The notes under the pieces were generated by a model that searched no databases, was not told where the DNA came from, and worked only from the letters and a program-made list of their open reading frames with translations. Position numbers and translations under genes: made by a program. This document shows, piece after piece, positions 39,575-46,839 of a stretch of DNA of 49,685 bases (position 1 is its first letter; each line of letters starts with the position of its first letter). Source of the DNA: Synergistaceae bacterium (GTDB taxonomy: Bacteria > Synergistota > Synergistia > Synergistales > Aminobacteriaceae); the NCBI GenBank assembly GCA_018436785.1, contig JAHDKR010000101.1, positions 1-49,685 of the forward strand, written 5' to 3'.

Positions 39575-41425
39575 ATGGAGGAACTGCGAGAGTTGCGGGA
39601 ACGCCTTCTCGATGCTGAAGGCAAGTTGCTCGAAACGGAACGTTTCCTCGCTGATCTGATAGAGAACAGCGGCTCGTTGATGGTCATCAAGAGCGTCGAC
39701 GGAGTGTATACATTCGTGAACCGCAGATGGGAGGAGTGCACCGGTCTGCCCAGGGCCGACGTGCTGGGAAGGACGGACGCCGAGCTCTTCTCCCCGGAAG
39801 CAGCCGAACACTTCCGCCGCAACGACTCCGAAGTGCTCCGCAGAGGAGAGCTTGTCGAGTTCGAGGAATTTTTCGACCGTCCCGACGGCAGACATTTCTT
39901 CCTCTCGGGCAAATTTCCGGTGCACGGAGAGGATGGAACCGTCTCCGGGCTCTGCGCCGTCATCACCGACATCACCGACCGGAAGAGAGCGGAGGAGAAG
40001 CTGCGCATAAGCCGTGAGCGCTACGAGCTGGCAATGGCGGCGACCAACGACGGCCTGTGGGACTGGAACCTGCTCACGGGCAAGGTGTACTTCGACCCTC
40101 GGTACTACACGATGGCCGGCTATGAGCCGGGCGAGTTCCCCTCCTCGTTCGACGAGTGGGCGAAGCGGCTGCATCCGGACGACCATCCATTATGTAACCG
40201 CGCTCTTCAGTCGTATTTCTCCGGAAAGACGCCCGTGTTCGATATGGAGTTCCGCTTCCGCCGGAAGGACGGCTCGTGGATGTGGATCCGCGGACGGGGA
40301 CGGCGCGTCGAGTCCGACGCGAACGGCAACGCCGTCCGGATGGTCGGGACGCACATCGACATCACCGAGCTGAAACAACAGCAGCAGGAGATTCAATACC
40401 TCAGCTTTCACGACCACCTCACCGGACTGTACAACCGGCGTTTCTTCGACGAAGAGCTTGCGCGCCTGGACACTCCGAGAAACATGCCGCTGACGCTCTT
40501 TCTCATGGACGTCAACGGACTCAAGCTGACGAACGACGCTTTCGGTCACCAGGCGGGGGACCGCCTGCTGCGCACCGTGGCGGACGTGCTCCGCCGAACC
40601 TGCAGGGAGGACGAGATTATCGCCCGCATAGGAGGCGACGAGTTCATCCTTCTGCTTCCCCAAACCGGTGAAGAGGATGCCGCGTCGCTCGGCATACGAT
40701 TGCGGGAGGCCTTTGAGAATGTCAGGATGGAGACGGGGACTCTTTCCGTCGCATTCGGCTGGGCAACCAAGAACGACATGTCGCAACCTGCGGGAAACGT
40801 CTTCATCACCGCTGAAAACAGGATGTACCAGCAGAAAATTTACGAGATGAACAGCGTCCGCAGCAAAGCCATCTCTTTCATTCTGGAGACGCTGTACGAG
40901 AATATTCCACGGGAGCGCCGGCACTCGGAGAACGTCGGCGTCCTCTCCGGGCGGATCGGCGTTGCAATGGACCTGGATGCCGAGGCGGTCAAAGAGCTTG
41001 TACTTGCAGGAAAGCTCCATGACATAGGCAAGATAGCCATAGGCGCCGAAATCCTCGATAAAAACGGTTCCCTGAACGAAAGCGAGTGGCTGACCGTAAA
41101 GCGGCACCCGGAGATCGGGTATTTCATACTGAACTCGGTGAGCGACTACGCTTCGCTCGCCCTCATTGCGCTGGCCCACCAGGAGCGGTTCGACGGAAAG
41201 GGCTATCCGAAAGGACTGAGCGGCGGGAACATTCCGCTTCATGCGCGCATCATCGCGGTGGCGGACGCGTACGACGCAATGACGAGCGGCCGCCCCTACC
41301 GTCCTCCGCTCTCTTCCGCCGAGACGTTGCGTGAAATTCGCGCAGCGTCGGGAACACAATTCGATCCGAACGTCGTCGAGGTGTTCCTGGAGCTCTTCAA
41401 AAAGTCCCCGGAATCCATCTGTTGA
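39575..41425 (+). CDS. PAS-PAS-GGDEF-HD-GYP cyclic-di-GMP signalling protein
   Basis: A 616-residue cytoplasmic protein. After a short coiled coil it has two PAS domains (about residues 25-140 and 145-270, the second with a PAC motif RRKDGSWMWIRGRGRRVE), a GGDEF domain with intact active site RIGGDEFILLL near residue 352, and an HD-GYP domain with KLHDIGKIAIGAEIL near 481 and HQERFDGKGYPKGLSG near 535. GGDEF domains make cyclic-di-GMP and HD-GYP domains break it down; both look active. PAS domains would sense small molecules or redox state. A GC-rich hairpin follows. Confidence 0.92.
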   Translation: MEELRELRERLLDAEGKLLETERFLADLIENSGSLMVIKSVDGVYTFVNRRWEECTGLPRADVLGRTDAELFSPEAAEHFRRNDSEVLRRGELVEFEEFFDRPDGRHFFLSGKFPVHGEDGTVSGLCAVITDITDRKRAEEKLRISRERYELAMAATNDGLWDWNLLTGKVYFDPRYYTMAGYEPGEFPSSFDEWAKRLHPDDHPLCNRALQSYFSGKTPVFDMEFRFRRKDGSWMWIRGRGRRVESDANGNAVRMVGTHIDITELKQQQQEIQYLSFHDHLTGLYNRRFFDEELARLDTPRNMPLTLFLMDVNGLKLTNDAFGHQAGDRLLRTVADVLRRTCREDEIIARIGGDEFILLLPQTGEEDAASLGIRLREAFENVRMETGTLSVAFGWATKNDMSQPAGNVFITAENRMYQQKIYEMNSVRSKAISFILETLYENIPRERRHSENVGVLSGRIGVAMDLDAEAVKELVLAGKLHDIGKIAIGAEILDKNGSLNESEWLTVKRHPEIGYFILNSVSDYASLALIALAHQERFDGKGYPKGLSGGNIPLHARIIAVADAYDAMTSGRPYRPPLSSAETLREIRAASGTQFDPNVVEVFLELFKKSPESIC

Positions 41426-41427
41426 CA

Positions 41428-41464
41428 CGCGCCGCCGGTGCATCACGGCCGTGGCGCGCTTTTC
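41428..41464 (+). terminator. Imperfect terminator hairpin after the GGDEF/HD-GYP gene
   Basis: CGCGCCGCCGGTG pairs imperfectly with CACGGCCGTGGCGCG, followed by TTTT and a pyrimidine-rich tail. It lies directly after the stop codon. Confidence 0.55.
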
Positions 41465-41544
41465 CCTCCCTTTTTTCCACCCGCATCTTTCCACTGATCG
41501 TCGAGCAACACGGCTGAAAACTGGATTTTTTTCCGCCGGAGCGC

Positions 41545-41572
41545 TTGACGTCTTCGGCAGATGTGGTACTAT
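41545..41572 (+). promoter_or_regulatory. Sigma-70-like promoter for the GIY-YIG gene pair
   Basis: TTGACG (41545-41550), a 16-base spacer and TACTAT (41567-41572). It is followed by an AT-rich leader with repeats. Confidence 0.6.
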
Positions 41573-41593
41573 TCATCCGTGATAATTAGTAAA

Positions 41594-41616
41594 CGAGTAA
41601 TTTAGTAAATGACTCG
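41594..41616. repeat. Inverted and direct repeats in the leader of the GIY-YIG gene
   Basis: CGAGT (41594-41598) and ACTCG (41612-41616) are inverted around a TTAGTAAAT core, and TTAGTAAACGAG/TTTAGTAAATGAC forms a direct repeat across 41585-41614. It sits just downstream of the -10 box, where a repressor could block transcription. Confidence 0.4.
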
Positions 41617-41637
41617 TTGGATTCGAGGTGTCGTATC

Positions 41638-41970
41638 GTGGACAGGAAAAAAGAGCTGCTGATGGAGTACAAACAGCGGAAGCGGGAGATGGGCGTCTTT
41701 CTTTTCGAATGCGCGGAGGGCGGACGCTACATCGGGCGCGCCGACGACCCGAAGGGCGCGATCAACAAAAACGTCTTTCAGCTGAAGATGGGGTCGCACC
41801 CGAACAAGCGCCTGCAGAAGGAGTGGTCGGACCGCGGCGGGGCGGCGTTCTCCGTCCGCGTGCTGGATTCGTTGGAGTACGACGAGGAGACGAAAGCGGA
41901 GTGCGCCGAAGAGCTTGCGATGCTCTTCGACGACTGGATACAGAAAATGAAGGATGCGGAGGTCGTATAA
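41638..41970 (+). CDS. Small GIY-YIG nuclease-family protein
   Basis: A 110-residue protein whose core reads GVFLFECAEGGRYIGRADD, the beta-strand pair of a GIY-YIG domain with GVF and YIG, then KMGSHPNKRLQKEWSDRGG with the conserved Arg/Lys helix and an FSVRVLDSLEYDEE strand. The catalytic Glu is not certain, so nuclease activity cannot be assumed. GTG 41638 has GAGGTG upstream; TTG 41617 is less likely. The next gene starts 1 base after this stop. Confidence 0.68.
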   Translation: MDRKKELLMEYKQRKREMGVFLFECAEGGRYIGRADDPKGAINKNVFQLKMGSHPNKRLQKEWSDRGGAAFSVRVLDSLEYDEETKAECAEELAMLFDDWIQKMKDAEVV

Positions 41971-41971
41971 T

Positions 41972-42466
41972 ATGAAAATCCCGACGACATTGAAACATAA
42001 ACCGGTGGTCGCGGTGGAGAACTACGAAAACGTGGACGGACGCCAGGCGTACAATTCCGAGGCCAAGGGGCTTTCGCTGGGGCTGGCCCAGTGGAACGAC
42101 CGGGGCAGGGTGGACGTTTCGGCGAAGGTCTGGCGGCATACGGGCGGGAAGTGGTCGCGCCAGTCCGAGGAGCTGCCGATGCACAGGGTGATCGACATGG
42201 CCATCCTCGTCTGCTCGGCGAAGCGGTACTTTTCGGAGAGCTACCGCCGCTCCGAACCGTACGATAAGGAAAACCCCCGCATCGACAGGATCGGGCTTCA
42301 GGGGGACGCGATGAGCGTGGAAATTTGCACCGGAAACCCGATGATAGACCAGGACATCGAGCTCTTTCAGGAGGCGCTCCGGCGCGACGACGAGCTGATG
42401 GCCGAGCGGCTGCACACCCTCGCCAACCTCCTGATCGGGATGGGGTACGGGAACTGCGCGCGGTGA
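41972..42466 (+). CDS. Uncharacterised protein, possibly DUF6530
   Basis: A 164-residue soluble protein (MKIPTTLKHKPVVAVENYEN). It has LGLAQWNDRGRVDVSAKVWR, SEELPMHRVIDMAILVCSAK and LQGDAMSVEICTGNPMIDQD. I recall similar sequences under DUF6530, but cannot confirm it and know no function. No signal peptide or membrane segment is present. GGAGG precedes ATG 41972. It is co-transcribed with the GIY-YIG protein, which suggests a joint role. Confidence 0.6.
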   Translation: MKIPTTLKHKPVVAVENYENVDGRQAYNSEAKGLSLGLAQWNDRGRVDVSAKVWRHTGGKWSRQSEELPMHRVIDMAILVCSAKRYFSESYRRSEPYDKENPRIDRIGLQGDAMSVEICTGNPMIDQDIELFQEALRRDDELMAERLHTLANLLIGMGYGNCAR

Positions 42467-42587
42467 GGAGTGTTCGGGAGGTCGGGAGTTTCGATTGAAT
42501 TGGCGGAAACATCTTGCTCTTGTAGGTTTTTTCGTGGTGAACTGAGAGCGATTTGACGTATTTTCAGGAATTGAAGGAGGTTTTTTT

Positions 42588-43178
42588 ATGCGCTCCAAAG
42601 CGTACGTACTTGTCTTCGACGGTCTGGCGGACTGGGAGCCTGCGCTCGCGATGTGCCAGATACGAAAATCGGGAAAGCTGGAGATTGTCAGCGTCGGCTT
42701 TTCGAAAGAGAATGTTGTGACGATGGGCGGATTCACGATATGCCCCGATATCGCGCTCGACGAGGTGAACGTCGACGAAGCGGGGCTTTTCCTTCTACCC
42801 GGCGGCGACATGTGGGAACAGGGAGGAAGCGACGCGGTGCGCGAACTGCTCGGACGCCTTTCCTCGAACGGCGTTCCTGTCGCCGCGATTTGCGGGGCGA
42901 CGCTGGAGGTCGTTCGGGCCGGGCTGACGCGCGGCGTCCGGCATACGAGCAACGCCCTCGGCTACCTCAAGGCAGTGCTGCCCGGATACGCCGACGAGGA
43001 GTTCTACGTGGACCGGCCGGCGGTCGCCGACGGAAATCTGATAACAGCGGGAGGGCTCGACAGGATCGAGTTCGCGTACGAAATCGTCAAGCGGCTGGAA
43101 ATCTTCGACGAAGCCGAGGCGGGCGAGCTGTACGAGATGTTCAAAAACGGCGTCGTCCCGGCAAGGTATATGGCGTAA
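42588..43178 (+). CDS. DJ-1/PfpI-family protein
   Basis: A 196-residue protein with the DJ-1 fold: KAYVLVFDGLADWEPALAMC at the start (acidic residue near the nucleophile), LFLLPGGDMW, and the nucleophile-elbow Cys in VAAICGATLEVVRAG, followed by GVRHTSNALGYL. Members act as glutamine amidotransferase-like hydrolases, glyoxalases or stress proteins; this one resembles the type 1 glutamine amidotransferase (YoaZ-like) branch. A perfect ribosome site, GGAGG, precedes the ATG. Two terminator hairpins follow. Confidence 0.83.
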   Translation: MRSKAYVLVFDGLADWEPALAMCQIRKSGKLEIVSVGFSKENVVTMGGFTICPDIALDEVNVDEAGLFLLPGGDMWEQGGSDAVRELLGRLSSNGVPVAAICGATLEVVRAGLTRGVRHTSNALGYLKAVLPGYADEEFYVDRPAVADGNLITAGGLDRIEFAYEIVKRLEIFDEAEAGELYEMFKNGVVPARYMA

Positions 43179-43185
43179 CATGCGA

Positions 43186-43220
43186 AAGGGAGAGCGCGGC
43201 GGCCGTTGCGCTCTCCCCTT
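43186..43220. terminator. Hairpin between pfpI-like gene and minC
   Basis: AAGGGAGAGCGC (43186-43197) pairs with GCGCTCTCCCCTT (43208-43220). On the reverse strand it is followed by TTTCG, so it may mainly end minC transcripts. Confidence 0.6.
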
Positions 43221-43233
43221 CATGGAGTTCCGC

Positions 43234-43275
43234 GACGCCGCAGAGCGCCTTCAGGGGCGCGGGCGTCTTTTTTTT
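43234..43275 (+). terminator. Intrinsic terminator facing minC
   Basis: GACGCC...GCGCC and GGGGCGC...GGGCGTC form a GC-rich stem with a TTCA loop, followed by a run of T to 43275. It ends forward transcription from the DJ-1-like gene and overlaps the last bases of minC. Confidence 0.8.
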
Positions 43276-44002
43276 ATGACGCGAAGTCGAGTTTCAGCTC
43301 CCGTGCGACCAGCTGCCCGTTCTCCAGCGCGATCAGCACTGCCTTTCCCCACCAGGCGCTCTCCCTGCCGAGGGAGGAACAGATCTTCCCCCCGATGCGC
43401 ACCTGCGTCGCCTCGAAGCGCTCCGCCCACACGCCGTGCTCGCCGCCGCGCGTTCCCGCGTGGACTACGCCCTTGAGTTTGCCGTGGACGAAGATGTTCC
43501 CGGACGCCCTTATTTCCGCGCCCTCGTTCATGTGCCCCAGAAGCATGACGTCGCCGTCGTGCTCCACCATTTGCCCCGAGCGAAGCGATTGCGTCAGGAT
43601 GAGCGAGCCCGATTCGACGCGCTCTCTGTCCGGGCGTCCGGCGACCGGCTCTCCGGTGGTGAACCCCGTATTGCGAAAAAGCTCCAGCGTCTCCGTATCG
43701 TCCGACGTCCATGAAAGAACGCGGAAACCTCCGGCCCATACGAAGTCGCAGAGCAGTCGGGAAAGGAAATCCGGCGTGAGTTTGCGCATCTTGCAGTCGA
43801 TCACCAGGCCGGTGTCGCCGGCGATGCGGGCCAGTTCTTCGACGGAGGCGCGCGCCTCCTCCAGGAGTTCGTCCTCCGCGGCGTCGTCCTTCAATATGAC
43901 GCGAATGCCGTACCCGGCTCCCTTGAGGAGAATCCGCGGTTCGTTCCCCCGTTCGACGAACTTCTTCAACAGCTTTTCTCTGGTTTCCAGGATATTGAAC
44001 AT
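43274..44002 (-). CDS. minC: Septum site-determining protein MinC
   Basis: A 242-residue protein. The C-terminal beta-helix domain is clear: LRSGQMVEHDGDVMLLGHMN, GAEIRASGNIFVHGKLKGVV, HAGTRGGEHGVWAERFEATQ. The N-terminal domain (about residues 1-110) is a typical poorly conserved MinC_N region. MinC blocks FtsZ polymerisation away from mid-cell, normally recruited by MinD. ATG 44002 has GGGAG 9 bases upstream; the frame continues upstream without family similarity. No minD or minE is next to it in this window. Confidence 0.88.
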   Translation of the reverse strand: MFNILETREKLLKKFVERGNEPRILLKGAGYGIRVILKDDAAEDELLEEARASVEELARIAGDTGLVIDCKMRKLTPDFLSRLLCDFVWAGGFRVLSWTSDDTETLELFRNTGFTTGEPVAGRPDRERVESGSLILTQSLRSGQMVEHDGDVMLLGHMNEGAEIRASGNIFVHGKLKGVVHAGTRGGEHGVWAERFEATQVRIGGKICSSLGRESAWWGKAVLIALENGQLVARELKLDFAS

Positions 44003-44061
44003 GGCGTTCACTCCCTTTCGCGCTCTCCCCGGTGATTTCTCTCTTGAGAAACAGCCTACAC

Positions 44062-44084
44062 CTTGACATAGTGTGAGAGTCAAG
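44062..44084. promoter_or_regulatory. CTTGAC-N11-GTCAAG palindrome upstream of minC
   Basis: Perfect 6-base inverted arms (44062-44067 and 44079-44084) separated by 11 bases. Each arm contains a TTGAC that could be a -35 box in one direction, so it may be a promoter/operator shared by divergent transcripts. Confidence 0.4.
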
Positions 44085-44166
44085 CGGAGGAGCGCAATCT
44101 TTTGATTCCAGAGCGAATTTTTAAATGTGGGAGCGGCGCGTAACGGGCGACCTTCGCTCACGGGAC

Positions 44167-44195
44167 TTGTGGTCCGGGGCTGAATGGCATATCAT
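44167..44195 (+). promoter_or_regulatory. Possible promoter of cheV
   Basis: TTGTGG (44167-44172), a 17-base spacer and TATCAT (44190-44195), 48 bases before the cheV ATG. Confidence 0.4.
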
Positions 44196-44243
44196 ATTGT
44201 AATGAACTGAGAGATTCCGTTCCGGCCAGAGGAGGGAGCGTTC

Positions 44244-45149
44244 ATGGAAGTACAGAACAACGAGTGGCAGGTAGTGGTCTTCTTTTTGGGAGGGCAGGCG
44301 TTCGCCATCAGCGTGGACAAGACCAGGGAAATTCTTCGCTGGCCGGGCAGCCGTCCTATTCCGGAGTCCCACCCCGCCATGATCGGCATCACATCCGTCC
44401 GCGGAGAGGTAATGCCCCTGCTTGACCTCAGGGCGTACCTCGGCATCACGCCGAAAGTCCCGCTGGAATCGAGCAAAGTGATCATCGCGGAGTTCAACGA
44501 GAGTAAACTGGGGTTCGTCGTCGACGGCGTCGAACGCATTTACGGAATCAGCGCCGCGGAGTTGGATTCCACATTGACGAGCGCGGTGCTCGGCAAGTCC
44601 ATCCTCTACGTCATCAAGCGAAACGAGAGCAACGTTCTGATCCCCGATTACGAGGCGATCATCCAGGCGGCCGCTCCTTCCCTCGACAGAAGCCTCTCCA
44701 TCGACCTGAAGAAGGTCGCGGAACTCGCCGCGCCTCTCGGAGACCTCGACCGGTACCGTATCCTCGTCGCAGAGGACTCGCCGCTCATCCGGACGCAGAT
44801 ATCCGATGTGCTCACCCAGGGCGGCTTCCATAACGTGACGCTCGTCGCCGACGGCAAAGAGGCCTGGGAGCGTCTGGCGATGAAGAACGAACGCTACGAT
44901 CTCCTCGTCACCGACGTCGAAATGCCCCGCCTCGACGGCGTCGCCCTCACCAAGCAGGTGAAGGAGCACCCCGAACTGAAAAGGATGCCGGTCGTCGTCT
45001 TCTCCTCCATCATGGTGCAGGACGTCCGGCTCAAAATCTCCGGCACCGGCGCCGATGCGCACGTCACCAAGCCCGAACTCCCGCGTATGGTCGAGAAGGT
45101 CTGCCGCCTCCTGCTGGACTCGAAGGAGAAGGCCGCGGCGACGAAGTAA
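44244..45149 (+). CDS. cheV: CheV-type chemotaxis coupling protein (CheW-REC)
   Basis: A 301-residue protein. Residues 1-165 form a CheW domain (FLGGQAFAISVDKTREILRW, ITSVRGEVMPLLDLRAYLGI, GFVVDGVERIYGI) and residues 171-290 a receiver domain with D near 225 in LLVTDVEMPRLDG and a Lys in HVTKPEL. CheV links receptors to CheA and can be phosphorylated for adaptation. No other chemotaxis gene is nearby. GAGGAGGG precedes the ATG, and a perfect terminator follows. Confidence 0.93.
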   Translation: MEVQNNEWQVVVFFLGGQAFAISVDKTREILRWPGSRPIPESHPAMIGITSVRGEVMPLLDLRAYLGITPKVPLESSKVIIAEFNESKLGFVVDGVERIYGISAAELDSTLTSAVLGKSILYVIKRNESNVLIPDYEAIIQAAAPSLDRSLSIDLKKVAELAAPLGDLDRYRILVAEDSPLIRTQISDVLTQGGFHNVTLVADGKEAWERLAMKNERYDLLVTDVEMPRLDGVALTKQVKEHPELKRMPVVVFSSIMVQDVRLKISGTGADAHVTKPELPRMVEKVCRLLLDSKEKAAATK

Positions 45150-45169
45150 GAGCTGCCGGAACACCGTTT

Positions 45170-45196
45170 CGGAGGGCGTTCGCGCCCTCCGTTTTT
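45170..45196 (+). terminator. Perfect intrinsic terminator after cheV
   Basis: CGGAGGGCG and CGCCCTCCG close a stable TTCG tetraloop, followed by TTTTT. Confidence 0.93.
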
Positions 45197-45209
45197 ATGG
45201 GGAGGAACT

Positions 45210-45635
45210 ATGAAAGTCTTGGTAAGCGCGTGCACGATAGGGTGCAATTGTAAATATAACGGGAAAAACAACAGGAATGAAGCGGTGGTCGAGTATCTGC
45301 GGGATAAGGAAGTCATAAGCATCTGCCCTGAAGCGTTGGAAAATATGGGGACGCCCCGCCCCTGCGCCGAAATCGTCGACGGCGTGGTGATGAACGAGAA
45401 CGGCAAAAATGTGGATGCTGAATTTCGGAACGCGGTCGAGCTTGCCTTGGAACAAATAAAGGATGAAGCGATCGACCTGGTGATTCTGCAATCACGAAGT
45501 CCAACGTGCGGAGTGAACCGGATATACGACGGAACATTTTCAGGGAAGTTGATCCCCGGACAGGGGCTCTTCGCGCAGGCGCTCATACAAAGGGGATATA
45601 GAGTCGTCGACGCCGAGGATGTTCCGAAACTGTAA
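45210..45635 (+). CDS. DUF523-family protein
   Basis: A 141-residue protein with all DUF523 marks: VLVSACTIGCNCKYNGKNN, SICPEALENMGTPRPCAEIV, LQSRSPTCGVNRIYDGTFSG and GQGLFAQALIQRGY. The conserved Cys residues suggest metal or iron-sulfur binding, but the function is unknown. It has GGGGAGG before its ATG, which lies only 13 bases after the cheV terminator; any separate promoter is not obvious. Confidence 0.9.
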   Translation: MKVLVSACTIGCNCKYNGKNNRNEAVVEYLRDKEVISICPEALENMGTPRPCAEIVDGVVMNENGKNVDAEFRNAVELALEQIKDEAIDLVILQSRSPTCGVNRIYDGTFSGKLIPGQGLFAQALIQRGYRVVDAEDVPKL

Positions 45636-45649
45636 GCCGTTCTTGGCCG

Positions 45650-45822
45650 CCCCGCTGTTCGAGCGGTGATCGCGAAAGAACCGCCGAGAGCGTCTCCCCC
45701 TGCTGGAGGATGCCAAGGGAGCACTCCTCGTGCGAATGCCGCTTGTAGTGCACTTCCTCCTCGGCGCAGAGTTTCAGCTCGAAAAACGGCAAACTCGCAT
45801 CGCGATAGAATTCGATTCCCAT
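45650..45822 (-). pseudogene. AraC-family regulator, N-terminal remnant
   Basis: On the reverse strand from ATG 45822 the frame reads MGIEFYRDASLPFFELKLCA, followed by HYKRHSHEECSLGILQQGET, the start of an AraC-type cupin sensing domain. Homology fades after about 55 residues near the DUF523 stop, and the two DNA-binding helix-turn-helix motifs are missing. The gene appears to have lost its 3' four-fifths. The remaining frame runs antisense into the DUF523 gene. Confidence 0.65.
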
Positions 45823-45939
45823 GTCGCGCCTCCCGTGTACCGAATCATACGTCATGAATCTCCCAGCGATGTTCTCTATTATTGCACAAATGCTTCGTTC
45901 CTTGGAATCCTTCGCCGGGGGCCGGAACACGGCGTTCTC

Positions 45940-45968
45940 TTGAAAAAAACAAAGAGACTGACTATACT
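45940..45968 (+). promoter_or_regulatory. Sigma-70 promoter of the hemerythrin gene
   Basis: TTGAAA (45940-45945), 17 bases, TATACT (45963-45968). The TATACTGTATATA segment at the -10 is itself nearly palindromic and could bind a regulator. Confidence 0.7.
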
Positions 45969-46026
45969 GTATATATGCTGTGCGAAACGAAGAACCAATT
46001 TTTGTCCCGCGAAAGGGGAGAGCGCT

Positions 46027-46581
46027 ATGAAGTCGACGGATGAACTGATGGACGAACACAGGGGAATCGAGGTTATGCTGGATGTTCTTGATGCGGTTGC
46101 CCGGAAGGTCGCGACCGGAAAACCCGCTGATTTGGGTCACCTGGACGGAATGATGGAGTTCTTGTCCGTCTTCGCCGACAAGTGCCACCACGGGAAGGAG
46201 GAGGAGTTCCTCTTCCCGAGCCTTGAAGCGGCGGGAGTGCCGAACGAGGGGGGGCCCATCGGCGTCATGCTGAGCGAACACCGCAAGGGGCGGGAGTGCA
46301 TCGCCGGCATGAAGCAGGGCGTCGCGGCGCTGAAATCAGAGGAAAAGAAGGGAATCGCGCTCTTCGCCGACAATGCGGCGGCCTACACGGAGCTGCTGAG
46401 GCAGCACATCCAGAAAGAAGACAACGTGCTCTTCGTCATGGCCGGCCGGTGTCTGAGCGATGCGCAGGATGAAGAGCTGTTCCGCGAGTTCGAGAAACTG
46501 GAGGAGGAGCGGATCGGAAAGGGGAGGCACGAGCAGTTTCACGCCCTGCTGGACGATCTGCAAAAAATCTATCTCGGCTGA
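46027..46581 (+). CDS. Hemerythrin-like domain protein
   Basis: A 184-residue four-helix protein with the iron-binding His/Glu set of the HHE type: MDEHRGIEVML, CHHGKEEEFLFPSL, LSEHRKGRECI and RQHIQKEDNVLF. Such proteins bind a di-iron centre and handle oxygen, nitric oxide or iron stress, plausible in an anaerobe. GGGGAG precedes ATG 46027. The frame extends upstream through the promoter and is not used. A terminator follows at 46698. Confidence 0.9.
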   Translation: MKSTDELMDEHRGIEVMLDVLDAVARKVATGKPADLGHLDGMMEFLSVFADKCHHGKEEEFLFPSLEAAGVPNEGGPIGVMLSEHRKGRECIAGMKQGVAALKSEEKKGIALFADNAAAYTELLRQHIQKEDNVLFVMAGRCLSDAQDEELFREFEKLEEERIGKGRHEQFHALLDDLQKIYLG

Positions 46582-46653
46582 CCTCCGCCGCGCTGCGCCT
46601 CCGGCGTGCGGCGACAGAGCGTGCGCCGAACGAACCGGCACGCTTGCCCCGAA

Positions 46654-46679
46654 CCGATGCCCCGACCCGATGCCCCGAC
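46654..46679. repeat. Short tandem repeat, two 13-base units
   Basis: CCGATGCCCCGAC occurs twice head to tail, with a third degenerate copy to the left. It lies in the non-coding stretch between the hemerythrin gene and the terminator. Confidence 0.7.
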
Positions 46680-46697
46680 CCGGTAGCGCCGCTTTGT

Positions 46698-46731
46698 CCC
46701 CCGCTTCTCCGAGAAGACGGGGGATTTTTTT
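46698..46731 (+). terminator. Intrinsic terminator after the hemerythrin gene
   Basis: CCCCCGCTTCTC and GAAGACGGGGG form a stem around CGA, followed by ATTTTTTT. Confidence 0.85.
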
Positions 46732-46839
46732 ATAACGAATCTTCCGTCCGTCCCGCAGCGCCGCTTGCGAGAGGAACGAAAGTGCACTATCATGCGTTGA
46801 GGAGCCGCGTTCGCGAATCGGGTACGGGAGGGAAATCCC

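Noticed and set aside
46654-46679. CRISPR-like repeats
   Set aside because: Only two adjoining 13-base copies without spacers; no cas genes and no other repeat array in the window.
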